Source: an uncultured Oscillospiraceae bacterium
GTDB taxonomy: Bacteria; Bacillota; Clostridia; Oscillospirales; Oscillospiraceae
DNA: 36,102 nucleotides
NCBI GenBank assembly: GCA_944386855.1
Contig: CALXCR010000006.1
Coordinates: 1-36,102 of the forward strand
Reading direction: 5' to 3'
Below, in pieces: positions 17,674 through 25,212 of the stretch. The translations under genes and the position numbers were made by a program. The number at the start of each line of letters is the position of its first letter. Position 1 is the first letter of the stretch. The notes under the pieces were generated by a model. The model did not search any database. It had not been told where the DNA came from and saw nothing but the letters and a program-made list of their open reading frames with translations.

Positions 17674-18165
17674 GTTAAAGCCGCCGGTGCGCTCATTCCG
17701 CTGCGTCTCCTCTCAAAACTGCAACCGCTTCGCTTTGTTGCAGTTTTGTTTTTTGCGGCGTACCGCCGCTATCCTTTTTTATCCGCCCGCTTCCTTGCCC
17801 CTCCTCTTCCGCAAAAAGTCACGCTTGCTGCGGCTGTTCGCTTGTAAACGCGCTCTGGGCGTCTCCGCGGCGCTGCCAACTTTTTTGCGGGTTCGAGTCT
17901 ATTTTAAAATTTTACTCAGGTATCTCTTTTGCTACCTCTTGACATGTCGGAACGAATTATGCTCGTTCCGACTTATTTTTTTGCCTGCCGAGCCATTGCG
18001 TCGCCGCGTAGGCGACATCTTTGCGCCCCTTGCGTGGGTGGGGACTTGCCACGCCCATGGCGCGGGGTATTGTTACCGTTTCTTTTGGGCGCGCAAAAGA
18101 AATGGGTGTAATATCCCGCGCTGTAAGCGCGGAAAAAATCGCCTGTGAAACAGGCAAAAGCGCTC
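17674..18165. repeat. hairpin-mosaic repeat cluster between tRNA-Tyr and the AIM24 gene
   Basis: No gene is visible. Recognisable modules are: GCGCTCATTCCGCTGCGTCT plus a hairpin of AAAACTGCAACC type (to about 17750, shared with 19084-19150), GTCGCC/GGCGAC near 18000-18016, a TTTCTTTTG/CAAAAGAAA hairpin at 18079-18102 ending in the 19-base word AAAAGAAATGGGTGTAATA (18095-18113), CCGCGC/GCGCGG near 18115-18132, and GCCTGT/ACAGGC at 18141-18155. The 19-base word recurs exactly on the minus strand at 26380-26398. Confidence 0.75.
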
Positions 18166-18194
18166 TTGCAACGCCGCTTCCGGTCTGATACAAT
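18166..18194 (+). promoter_or_regulatory. sigma-A promoter of the AIM24-family gene
   Basis: TTGCAA (18166-18171) and TACAAT (18189-18194) have an exact 17-base spacer. The leader to the start codon is about 125 bases. Confidence 0.75.
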
Positions 18195-18326
18195 AGTTCC
18201 GGGAGAAAAAGCGCGGACGATGTTCTATTAAGCACATTCTGCGTAAAGCCGTGCAAAACCATTATTGAAAACTCCGCTATACGGCGGAGATATATCAAAA
18301 CCCATTTCTTAAAAGGAGGAAACAAT

Positions 18327-19010
18327 ATGCAATACCGTATCGAGGGAGATACCCTGCCCGTCGTGATCTGCCAGCTTTCCGGCGGCGAGAGCATGATAAC
18401 AGAGGGCGGCTCCATGGCGTGGATGTCTCCGAACATGAAGATGGAGACAACGACAAACGGCGGCATCGGCAAGGCCATCGGCCGGCTGTTTTCAGGCGAA
18501 AAACTGTTTCAGAACGTCTACACCGCAATGGGCGGTGAGGGCATGATCGCGTTCGCGTCAAGCTTTCCCGGCTCTATCAAGGCGTTCAATATCGCCCCGG
18601 GTCAGGACATGATATTCCAGAAAAAGTCGTTTCTGGCGAGCGAGAGCACTGTAAGTCTGTCCGTCCACTTCAATAAGAAGCTCGGTTCGGGCCTCTTCGG
18701 CGGAGAGGGCTTTATACTCCAGCGCGTCAGCGGCAGCGGCGTCGCATTTGCCGAATTTGACGGCCACGTCATCGAGTACGAACTCGCTCCTGGCCAGCAG
18801 ATCGTTATAGACACAGGCCACCTTGCCGCGATGACTCCCGGCTGTCAGATCGATATCCAGACAGTACCCGGCGTCAAAAATATACTGTTCGGCGGTGAGG
18901 GCATTTTCAACACTGTTATCACCGGTCCGGGCAAAGTCTGGCTTCAGACGATGCCGATAGCAAACGTCGCCGGCGTTTTAAGCCCGTATATCGTTACGAA
19001 CAATAACTGA
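18327..19010 (+). CDS. AIM24/TIGR00266 family protein
   Basis: This 227-residue soluble protein belongs to the AIM24 (TIGR00266-like) family, which is widespread in bacteria and related to a mitochondrial biogenesis protein; its biochemical role in bacteria is not established. The glycine-rich beta-repeat pattern is visible: GGESMITEGGSMAWMSPNMK, then GGEGMIAFASSFPGSI, LASESTVSLSVHF, GEGFILQRVSGSGVAFAEF, and GPGKVWLQTMP near the C-terminus. No signal peptide or membrane segment is present. AAGGAGG lies 7 bases before the ATG. It has its own promoter and no close partner gene. Confidence 0.92.
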   Translation: MQYRIEGDTLPVVICQLSGGESMITEGGSMAWMSPNMKMETTTNGGIGKAIGRLFSGEKLFQNVYTAMGGEGMIAFASSFPGSIKAFNIAPGQDMIFQKKSFLASESTVSLSVHFNKKLGSGLFGGEGFILQRVSGSGVAFAEFDGHVIEYELAPGQQIVIDTGHLAAMTPGCQIDIQTVPGVKNILFGGEGIFNTVITGPGKVWLQTMPIANVAGVLSPYIVTNNN

Positions 19011-19014
19011 TAAC

Positions 19015-19210
19015 TCCGGCTCACAAGCGCAGCGCGCCGTCGTCGGCGCAAGCTCCATACGCTTGTTTTGCCGCGTGGCGGCAAAAGTGCGCTCATTCCG
19101 CTACGCCTCCTCTCAAAACTGCAACCGCTTACGCTGGGTTGCAGTTTTGTTTTTTGCGGCGTCCCGCCGCACCATTACGTCGCCGCATAGGCGACACCTT
19201 TTTTGCGCCC
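19015..19210. repeat. hairpin-mosaic repeat cluster after the AIM24 gene
   Basis: One copy of the large dispersed module (19039-19150) is followed by the GTCGCC/GGCGAC module (19173-19204, minus orientation). Compared with the copy at 17636-17750 the conserved linkers agree almost base for base, while the embedded hairpin stems differ. It probably also terminates the AIM24 transcript. No gene is visible. Confidence 0.72.
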
Positions 19211-19211
19211 C

Positions 19212-19240
19212 TTGCGCTCCTGTAGATAATCTGATATCAT
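19212..19240 (+). promoter_or_regulatory. possible promoter of the second MATE gene
   Basis: TTGCGC (19212-19217), a 17-base spacer and TATCAT (19235-19240) lie about 80 bases before the start codon. Confidence 0.5.
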
Positions 19241-19320
19241 GGGCTTTGCGCCGGTCTGCACGAGACTGCAGCCGGCGCAAATTTAAACAAACCCGGCGTA
19301 TATGTGAAAGGAGCTGCGAT

Positions 19321-20709
19321 ATGCTGAAAAAATTTATCGGCGATCGTGAATTTTATCGCCGTACGCTTGCCGTCACCATACCGATAATAGCCCAGAACGG
19401 CATAACACAGTTTGTAAACCTGCTCGACAATATAATGGTCGGACAGGTCGGAACGCAGGCGATGACGGGAGTCGCTATCGTAAACCAGCTTTTTTATGTA
19501 TTCAACCTGTGCATTTTCGGCGCCGTGTCGGGCGCGGGGATATTCGGCGCGCAGTTTTTCGGCCGATCGGACCACGACGGGCTTCGCTATGTTTTCCGCT
19601 TCAAGCTCATCATCGCGGGGATAATATGCGCTATAGGGATATCATCGTTTCTCGCGTTTGACGATGCGCTCATATCCCTGTTTTTACGCGGCGAGGGAAG
19701 CGCCGAGGACATAGCCGCCGCGCTTGGCTACGGCAAGGAGTACCTCGCCATAATGTGTATCGGGCTTGTGCCGTTCGCCGCCGTACAGGTATATTCCGGC
19801 ACGCTGCGCGAAACCGGTCAGACCGTCGTTCCGATGAAAGCGGGCATCGCCGCCGTTTTAACTAACCTCATCGGCAACTACATACTCATATTCGGCAAAT
19901 TCGGCGCTCCCGCTCTCGGCGCTGCCGGCGCGGCTATCGCCACCGTCGCCTCGCGGTTTGTGGAATTTGGCGTTATCGCCGTGTGGACGCACAGGCACAA
20001 GGATATAAACAAATTCATCGCCGGCGCGTACAAAAGCCTGTACATCCCGGGCGACCTGTGCCGCCGCATCATCGTAAAGGGTACTCCCATCCTCGCAAAC
20101 GAGGCGCTCTGGTCGGCCGGTATGTCCGTGCTGACGCAGTGTTACTCCGTCCGCGGGTTTGAGGTCGTCTCCGCGATAAACATCTCGTCGACGATATCGA
20201 ACCTGTTCGCAATAGTGACAATGGCGCTCGGCTCATCCATCTCGATAATAGTCGGCCAGGCGCTCGGCACGGGCGATATGGAGCGGGCGCGCGACACCGA
20301 CAACAAGCTGATCGCCTTTTCGCTCGTGTGCAGCTCCGCCTGCGCGGTGCTTATGGTGTTTGCCTCGCCGTTTATCGCCGGCGCGTACAACGTGACCGAC
20401 GGCGTAAAAACGCTCGCGACCGATTTTCTTATCATCGCCTCGATAAATATGCCGATGCGCTCATTCTGCAACTCGTGCTACTTTACGCTGCGCTCCGGCG
20501 GCAAAACGCTCATCACCTTCCTTTTCGACAGCGTATCGATATGGACGCTGTCGGTGCCGCTGGCATACTGCCTTGCGCACTTTACGTCTATGGACATCGT
20601 GATGCTGTACCTGTGCTGCAACCTGATCGACCTTGTAAAATGCGCCATCGGCTACGTCATGGTAAAGCGCGGCAAGTGGCTGCACAATCTCGTCGCGGCG
20701 GAAGCATAA
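19321..20709 (+). CDS. MATE family efflux transporter (second)
   Basis: This 462-residue membrane protein of the MATE family has about 12 hydrophobic helices in two halves. Typical phrases are NLLDNIMVGQVGTQAMTGVA near residue 38, GAVSGAGIFGAQFFG near 68, and YSGTLRETGQTVVPMKAGI near 160. It is clearly divergent from the first MATE protein, so the two are not a recent duplication. The open frame extends upstream, but I chose ATG 19321 because AAAGGAG lies 7 bases before it and the upstream part is hairpin-repeat DNA. It is monocistronic, with a hairpin terminator after it. The substrate is unknown. Confidence 0.92.
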   Translation: MLKKFIGDREFYRRTLAVTIPIIAQNGITQFVNLLDNIMVGQVGTQAMTGVAIVNQLFYVFNLCIFGAVSGAGIFGAQFFGRSDHDGLRYVFRFKLIIAGIICAIGISSFLAFDDALISLFLRGEGSAEDIAAALGYGKEYLAIMCIGLVPFAAVQVYSGTLRETGQTVVPMKAGIAAVLTNLIGNYILIFGKFGAPALGAAGAAIATVASRFVEFGVIAVWTHRHKDINKFIAGAYKSLYIPGDLCRRIIVKGTPILANEALWSAGMSVLTQCYSVRGFEVVSAINISSTISNLFAIVTMALGSSISIIVGQALGTGDMERARDTDNKLIAFSLVCSSACAVLMVFASPFIAGAYNVTDGVKTLATDFLIIASINMPMRSFCNSCYFTLRSGGKTLITFLFDSVSIWTLSVPLAYCLAHFTSMDIVMLYLCCNLIDLVKCAIGYVMVKRGKWLHNLVAAEA

Positions 20710-20720
20710 CCCCCGCATCG

Positions 20721-20749
20721 TCGGAATCACCGTATGTGATTCGATTTTT
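20721..20749 (+). terminator. terminator of the second MATE gene
   Basis: GAATCAC (20724-20730) pairs with GTGATTC (20736-20742) over a CGTAT loop, then GATTTTTC. It lies 15 bases after the stop. Confidence 0.75.
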
Positions 20750-20847
20750 CTACGTTGCATCGTAGCTCCTGAGTCTAATAATATACCCTGTGTAATAGTT
20801 TGTCAACAGTTTCGTGCAATTTTTCTATTATGCAGGGTATGTTGCTG

Positions 20848-20897
20848 TTTACATAAGCTCTGTTGTATGGTATAATATCCGTAAAACGGATATTATA
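20848..20897 (+). promoter_or_regulatory. promoter covered by a 12-bp palindrome, likely operator of the S24 repressor
   Basis: TTTACA (20848-20853), a 17-base spacer ending in TGG, and TATAAT (20871-20876) make a good promoter. The -10 is the first half of a perfect 12-bp palindrome (arms 20871-20882 and 20886-20897, 3-base AAA centre) extending over the likely start site. The 13-base word GGTATAATATCCG (20869-20881) recurs at 20980-20992, nearer the repressor gene, and a third GGTATAAT lies on the minus strand at 20953-20960. Autorepression by the following gene is my inference. Confidence 0.55.
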
Positions 20898-21143
20898 TTT
20901 CGATTCAAGTCCTTTTTCTCGCCGCTTGCGCGGCAACCGAAAAAGACGACGATTATACCATTCCGGCGTTGCCGTCACGGTATAATATCCGCATAATAGA
21001 TAGTATGCCTGCCAATGAAGTCGTTTTTCACATCCGTACGGGCATGGAGGGCAAAAAACCGGCGTCCATGCCGCCGCGGGCGGTATGACATACATGCAAA
21101 TCCGTACAATAAAATTCTGTATTTAACATGGAGGAGGGGGCTT

Positions 21144-21893
21144 ATGCTGTTTACGGAAAAGCTTGACGCGCTGATGGCGGAGCGCGGTATAACACGCGGA
21201 AAGCTTGCCGCCGCCACCGGCATACCGTACAACACGATAGTCGGTTTCTATGCCAAGGGGTATAAAAATATAAAGCTTTCAACGCTGCGCCGCATTTCCG
21301 AGTATTTCGGCGTGTCTATCGACGTACTTGCGGATGACGACGCGCCGCTGCACGGCACTGAGGAGGTCTCGCCCGCCTTTCCGGAAAAAAAATATTCCGC
21401 CCTGTCGGAAAAAGAGCGGAATTTTGTAAACGATATGATCGACGGACTCCTGGATCTGCGCGATGACGGCGCGGAGGAGGAAAAAGAGCCCGTCTATATA
21501 CGCGAGTACGTCACGCCTGCGGCGGCCGGGTATGCCTCGCCTGCCGAGGGGGAGGATTACGTCCTGATCCCGCGCGGGGACGACGTGCCTGCGGCGGCCG
21601 ATTTCGCCGTGCGCATTTCCGGCGACAGCATGGAGCCGTATATCGCAGACAGATCGCGCGTCTATGTCTCGCGCACTACCGAGCTCACCGACGGCGACGT
21701 CGGCATCTTCTTCGTCGACGGCGATATGAAGTGCAAGCAGTACTGCGAGGACACGTTTGGAAATATATATCTGTTTTCGCTCAACCGCGAGAGGAGCGAC
21801 GCCGATATGGCGATTTTCGCCTCAAGCGGGATAACCGTTTTCTGCTTCGGCAAGGTACTTTTAAAAAAGCGCCCGCCGCTGCCGAAAAGCTGA
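21144..21893 (+). CDS. XRE-family repressor with S24 (LexA/CI-like) self-cleavage domain
   Basis: This 249-residue repressor has an N-terminal XRE helix-turn-helix (residues 5-62: ITRGKLAAATGIPYNTIVGF) and a C-terminal S24 peptidase domain. The nucleophile lies in SGDSMEPYI (Ser162). A Lys in MKCKQY (Lys198, or less likely Lys196) fits the general base. PAAAGY around 125-130 offers an Ala-Gly bond (128-129) in the position of LexA/CI cleavage sites. The parts needed for RecA-stimulated self-cleavage are therefore present, so it may respond to DNA damage. I chose ATG 21144, 4-10 bases after GGAGGAGGGGG, rather than earlier in-frame codons. It stands upstream of recD2, 162 bases away. It is not canonical LexA, whose N-terminal domain is a winged helix. 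Confidence 0.88.
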   Translation: MLFTEKLDALMAERGITRGKLAAATGIPYNTIVGFYAKGYKNIKLSTLRRISEYFGVSIDVLADDDAPLHGTEEVSPAFPEKKYSALSEKERNFVNDMIDGLLDLRDDGAEEEKEPVYIREYVTPAAAGYASPAEGEDYVLIPRGDDVPAAADFAVRISGDSMEPYIADRSRVYVSRTTELTDGDVGIFFVDGDMKCKQYCEDTFGNIYLFSLNRERSDADMAIFASSGITVFCFGKVLLKKRPPLPKS

Positions 21894-21896
21894 TTT

Positions 21897-22010
21897 TGCC
21901 GCCGAAACGGCGACACTGTTTTACGCCCCTATAAGGGGCGAGGATTTACCGCGCTGTAAGCGCGATAATTGCCCACTGAGTGGGCGGCAAACAACACGCT
22001 GGGCGAAAAC
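21897..22010. repeat. four short hairpins between the repressor gene and recD2
   Basis: Successive inverted repeats are CGCCG/CGGCG near 21900-21914, CGCCCC/GGGGCG (21924-21940), CGCGCT/AGCGCG near 21950-21964 and GCCCAC/GTGGGC (21971-21985). Loops are 3-5 bases and there are no clear T-runs. Any readthrough from the repressor gene into recD2 would cross them. Confidence 0.6.
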
Positions 22011-22055
22011 CCGGCGGCATTCGGCCGCAAAAAAACGGGAGGGAGGATCTCCGAT

Positions 22056-24269
22056 TTGCCTTCAGACACGACGGAATATATTGAAATAACAGGCTCTATC
22101 ACGGCCGTCATATACGCAAACGACGATAACGGGTACACCGTTTTGCGCCTTCGCGAGGCGTTGACCGGCGAGGAGATAACGGTCGTCGGCTGTATACCCG
22201 GCGCGACGGACGGCGAGACGCTGACCGTGACGGGAGTATGGACGACGCACCCGTCGTACGGCGAGCAGTTCCGCGCGCAGACCGCCGTAAGGCAGCTTCC
22301 GACCGAGCGGAGCGACATTTTTGCGTATCTGGCCTCCGGCGTTATAAAAGGCGTTGGTGCGGCGACGGCGTCGCTTATCGTCGGCAAATTCGGCGCGGAA
22401 GCTCTCTCCGTTATCGCCGACGAGCCCGAAAAGCTCGCCGAGATACGCGGCATAAGCCCTCAAAAGGCCCGCGCTATCGGCGCGGACTTTCGCAAAACCT
22501 CCGCCATGCGTGCGCTTATGGAGTTTTTGACGGCGCACGGGCTTAAAACGTCGCTCGCCGTGCGGCTTTACGGCACATACGGCGACATGGCCATCGACTT
22601 GATCCACGATAACCCCTATCTTATAACGCGGGAGCAGTTCGGCGCGGATTTTTACGAGGCGGACGCACTTGCGCTGAGCCTTGGATATTCAAGCGACTCT
22701 CCGCAGAGGGTGGAGGCCGCCGTTTTGTTCGAGCTGCGACACAACCTGACAAACGGGCACACGTTTTTGCCGGCGGAAAAGCTCGTCGCAGCGACTTGTC
22801 AGCTTATCGGCATGGAGTCGGACGCGGTTGAGACCGCGCTGCGTGTTTTGACTGAAAACGGCCACATCGTCCGCGAGACGGTCGCAAACTGCGACGCGTG
22901 CTATCTCGAGGGCATACACCGCGCGGAGAGCTATTCGGCGGAGAGACTTCTTCAAATGGCGTCGATACCGGCATCGTCTGCGCGCGACATAGAAAAGACG
23001 ATAGACGATATAGAGCGCGAATCGGAGCTTGAGTACGCCGAATTACAGCGCGAGGCGATACGCCTTGCCGCACAAAGCCGCGTCATGGTGCTGACAGGCG
23101 GCCCGGGAACGGGCAAAACGACGGCGGTGCGCGCTATCCTCGCCGTTTTCGACAAGCTTAAGCTCAATACGGAGCTCTGCGCCCCAACCGGCCGCGCCGC
23201 AAAACGCATGAGCGAGCTCACCGGGCGCGAGGCTCAGACGATACACCGTCTGCTCGGCGCGGGATTTTCCGAGGACAAGACCGAGGTGCTGTTCCGCCAC
23301 GACGAAAACGAGCCGCTCGACATCGGCGCGCTTATCGTGGACGAGTCGTCCATGATAGATATCCAGCTCATGCACGCGCTATTGTCGGCGCTTAAGCCGA
23401 CGTGCAGGCTGATCCTCGTGGGAGACTCAGACCAGCTCCCGCCCGTTGGGCCGGGAAACCCTTTTTCCGACATCATAAGGAGCGGTGCGATCCCCGCCGT
23501 GCGCCTTACGGAGATATTCCGTCAGGCAAAGGAGAGCGGCATCGTCCGCGCCGCACACGAAATAAACGGCGGCACACTGCCTGATTTTTCCGTAAAATAC
23601 GGCGATATGTTTTTTTTAAACAGAAGCTCGCGCCAAAAAACGGCGGAGACGATAGTCGAGCTTGTATCAGAGCGGCTGCCGAAAAACATGGGTATCCACC
23701 CGTCGCAGATACAGGTGCTCTCCCCGCAGAAAAAGTACGAATCCGGCACGTTTAATTTAAACCTGCTGCTTCAGGCGGCGGTAAACCCCGCCTCGCCGGA
23801 CAAACATGAGGTCGACCGCGTGGGCTTTACATTCCGCGAGGGAGACCGCGTCATGCAGGTGCGCAACAATTACGATATGATGTGGCGCTCTCCCGACGGG
23901 GCTGACGCGGGCACGGGCGTCTTTAACGGCGATATCGGGACGATCACCGGGATCGACTTAAAGCGTGAGCTTGTGACGGTCGATTTTGAGGACAGGATCG
24001 CCGACTACTCGTTTGACAGCCTGACGGAGCTTGAGCCGGCATACGCCATGACGGTACATAAATCGCAGGGCAGCGAATACCGCGCCGTCATACTGTCGGT
24101 CACAAATGCCGCGCCGTCACTTATGACGCGAAGCGTCCTGTATACGGCCGTTACAAGAGCGAGAGAGCTTCTCATTATCGTGGGTGACCGTACCGCCGTC
24201 GCCGCCATGGTAAATAACGACCGCCGGCAGAAGAGGTACTCTGGCCTTAAAACGCGGCTTTCAAAATGA
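22056..24269 (+). CDS. recD2: ATP-dependent RecD-like DNA helicase RecD2
   Basis: RecD2 is a 5'-3' superfamily 1B helicase that works without RecBC in Firmicutes and protects against DNA damage and fork problems. The 737-residue length fits. Visible: an N-terminal OB-like region, helix-hairpin-helix-like segments (GVIKGVGAATASLIV, AEIRGISPQKARAIG), Walker A TGGPGTGKTT near residue 347, motif Ia CAPTGRAAKRM, Walker B IVDESSMID, motif III LVGDSDQLPPVGPG, motif IV RLTEIFRQA, motif V MTVHKSQGSEY and motif VI YTAVTRARELL. I chose a TTG start at 22056, nine bases after GGAGG. Longer in-frame starts reach into hairpin DNA. It lies downstream of an S24 repressor with self-cleavage features, suggesting damage control, which is inference. 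Confidence 0.94.
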   Translation: MPSDTTEYIEITGSITAVIYANDDNGYTVLRLREALTGEEITVVGCIPGATDGETLTVTGVWTTHPSYGEQFRAQTAVRQLPTERSDIFAYLASGVIKGVGAATASLIVGKFGAEALSVIADEPEKLAEIRGISPQKARAIGADFRKTSAMRALMEFLTAHGLKTSLAVRLYGTYGDMAIDLIHDNPYLITREQFGADFYEADALALSLGYSSDSPQRVEAAVLFELRHNLTNGHTFLPAEKLVAATCQLIGMESDAVETALRVLTENGHIVRETVANCDACYLEGIHRAESYSAERLLQMASIPASSARDIEKTIDDIERESELEYAELQREAIRLAAQSRVMVLTGGPGTGKTTAVRAILAVFDKLKLNTELCAPTGRAAKRMSELTGREAQTIHRLLGAGFSEDKTEVLFRHDENEPLDIGALIVDESSMIDIQLMHALLSALKPTCRLILVGDSDQLPPVGPGNPFSDIIRSGAIPAVRLTEIFRQAKESGIVRAAHEINGGTLPDFSVKYGDMFFLNRSSRQKTAETIVELVSERLPKNMGIHPSQIQVLSPQKKYESGTFNLNLLLQAAVNPASPDKHEVDRVGFTFREGDRVMQVRNNYDMMWRSPDGADAGTGVFNGDIGTITGIDLKRELVTVDFEDRIADYSFDSLTELEPAYAMTVHKSQGSEYRAVILSVTNAAPSLMTRSVLYTAVTRARELLIIVGDRTAVAAMVNNDRRQKRYSGLKTRLSK

Positions 24270-24790
24270 GGATTTTGCCGCCGCCCAAGGTGCGGGGTAT
24301 TTTGTTGCGCAAGGCGCAACTGTCGCGAGTGCGATCTCTTTTTTCGCCCCATGCATGGGCGATTTGCCACCGCCAAGCGGCGGTTTTGCGACTATTTCTT
24401 TTACATATGCAAAAGAAATGGTCGCCCTAAAGAAAACATAGCAAAGGGGAGTATACCCCTTTGCAAACCCCCGCACTTCGTGCGCCTAATTACGACATGG
24501 ACAAAGCCACATAAGACAGATTTTACGGGCGACGATAGGCTGCGCCGTAGCTTCACGGCCATATCTGCAACCATGTATGTGCGTAGCAGGCAGAAACAAA
24601 AACACAAACACTCCGTTCGGTTTGTGTTTTTGAGAGGAGACACAGCGGAATGAGCGCTCTTTTGCCCCAAAGGGCAAAACAAGCGATATGGAGCTTGTGT
24701 CGACGAGAGCGCGGCAACCCCTCGCCTGCGGAGCAGGCGACAAAAAACGTTGTCGCCTGAGCGGCGACGTAATGCCCGCTCGGCTGGCAA
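24270..24790. repeat. large hairpin-mosaic repeat cluster left of mreB
   Basis: No gene is visible. Modules in order: GTTGCGC/GCGCAAC at 24304-24320; a TTTCTTTT/AAAAGAAA hairpin at 24388-24420; AAAGAAAACATAGCAA with a GGGG..CCCC hairpin at 24429-24468; a roughly 95-base element at 24496-24590 (ATGGACAAAGCC ... ATGTATGTGCGTAG); a 34-base hairpin at 24598-24631 nearly identical to 11874-11907; the large module to 24705; GCCTGC/GCAGGC near 24723-24738; and the GTCGCC/GGCGAC module at 24742-24774. Several recur inverted to the right of mreB. Confidence 0.75.
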
Positions 24791-24859
24791 AATTTCGCGG
24801 GATATTTAAAATTTTGATAATTTTTCCATCCGGCACTGTTACAAAACGCGTTAATCGGA

Positions 24860-25026
24860 TATAATAAAACCATATACAGGAAAAAACGGCCTTTTTGCGC
24901 ACCTCGCAGGGGAGTTTCCCCGCGTGGGATATAAAACGGCGCGCAGGCGGTCATCACATACGGCGGCGACGCCCGCATCGGGCGGTCTTGGCCTTTCGCC
25001 GCCGGGCAGTTTTTTTGTCTTTTTCG
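24860..25026 (+). promoter_or_regulatory. possible promoter and structured leader ending in a terminator-like hairpin upstream of mreB
   Basis: A TATAAT (24860-24865) lacks a strong -35. About 100 bases on, nested GC stems (CGGCGGCGA with TCGCCGCCG, enclosing CGCCCG/CGGGCG) span roughly 24961-25003, followed shortly by TTTTTTT near 25012-25018. The word TTTCGCCGCC recurs immediately afterwards as TTTCGCCGCCCGG. This could be a short transcript of about 150 nt or an attenuator in the mreB leader. It matches no RNA family I know; I looked for SRP RNA, 6S-like and c-di-GMP patterns and saw none. Confidence 0.35.
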
Positions 25027-25212
25027 CCGCCCGGCCATAAGAGCACTGTACCATAAGCGGCGCGGACATACCGAAACTGCATTGAAAATTTAGTTTATAC
25101 CGCTCGCCGCATTTTGACTGCGGCAACCGCGGCACATGCAGCGTATCTCCATCAGCCGCAGGGAGATACGCGGTCTCGATACACTATCCGGCGGCAGAAT
25201 GGAGATACTACT

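Noticed and set aside
19063-19320. N-terminal extension of the second MATE protein
   Set aside because: The extension translates hairpin-repeat DNA; ATG 19321 has a good ribosome-binding site and fits the family start.
21969-22055. Longer start for RecD2
   Set aside because: The extra part overlaps short hairpins; TTG 22056 has GGAGG at good spacing.
24866-25020. 6S RNA, SRP RNA or a known riboswitch upstream of mreB
   Set aside because: The conserved motifs of those RNAs (for example the SRP GGAAGCAGC-type tip or c-di-GMP riboswitch core) are not present.
25114-25212. N-terminal extension of MreB
   Set aside because: The family starts right at MIFGRDIGIDLGTA; the extra residues are low-complexity and lack a ribosome-binding site.
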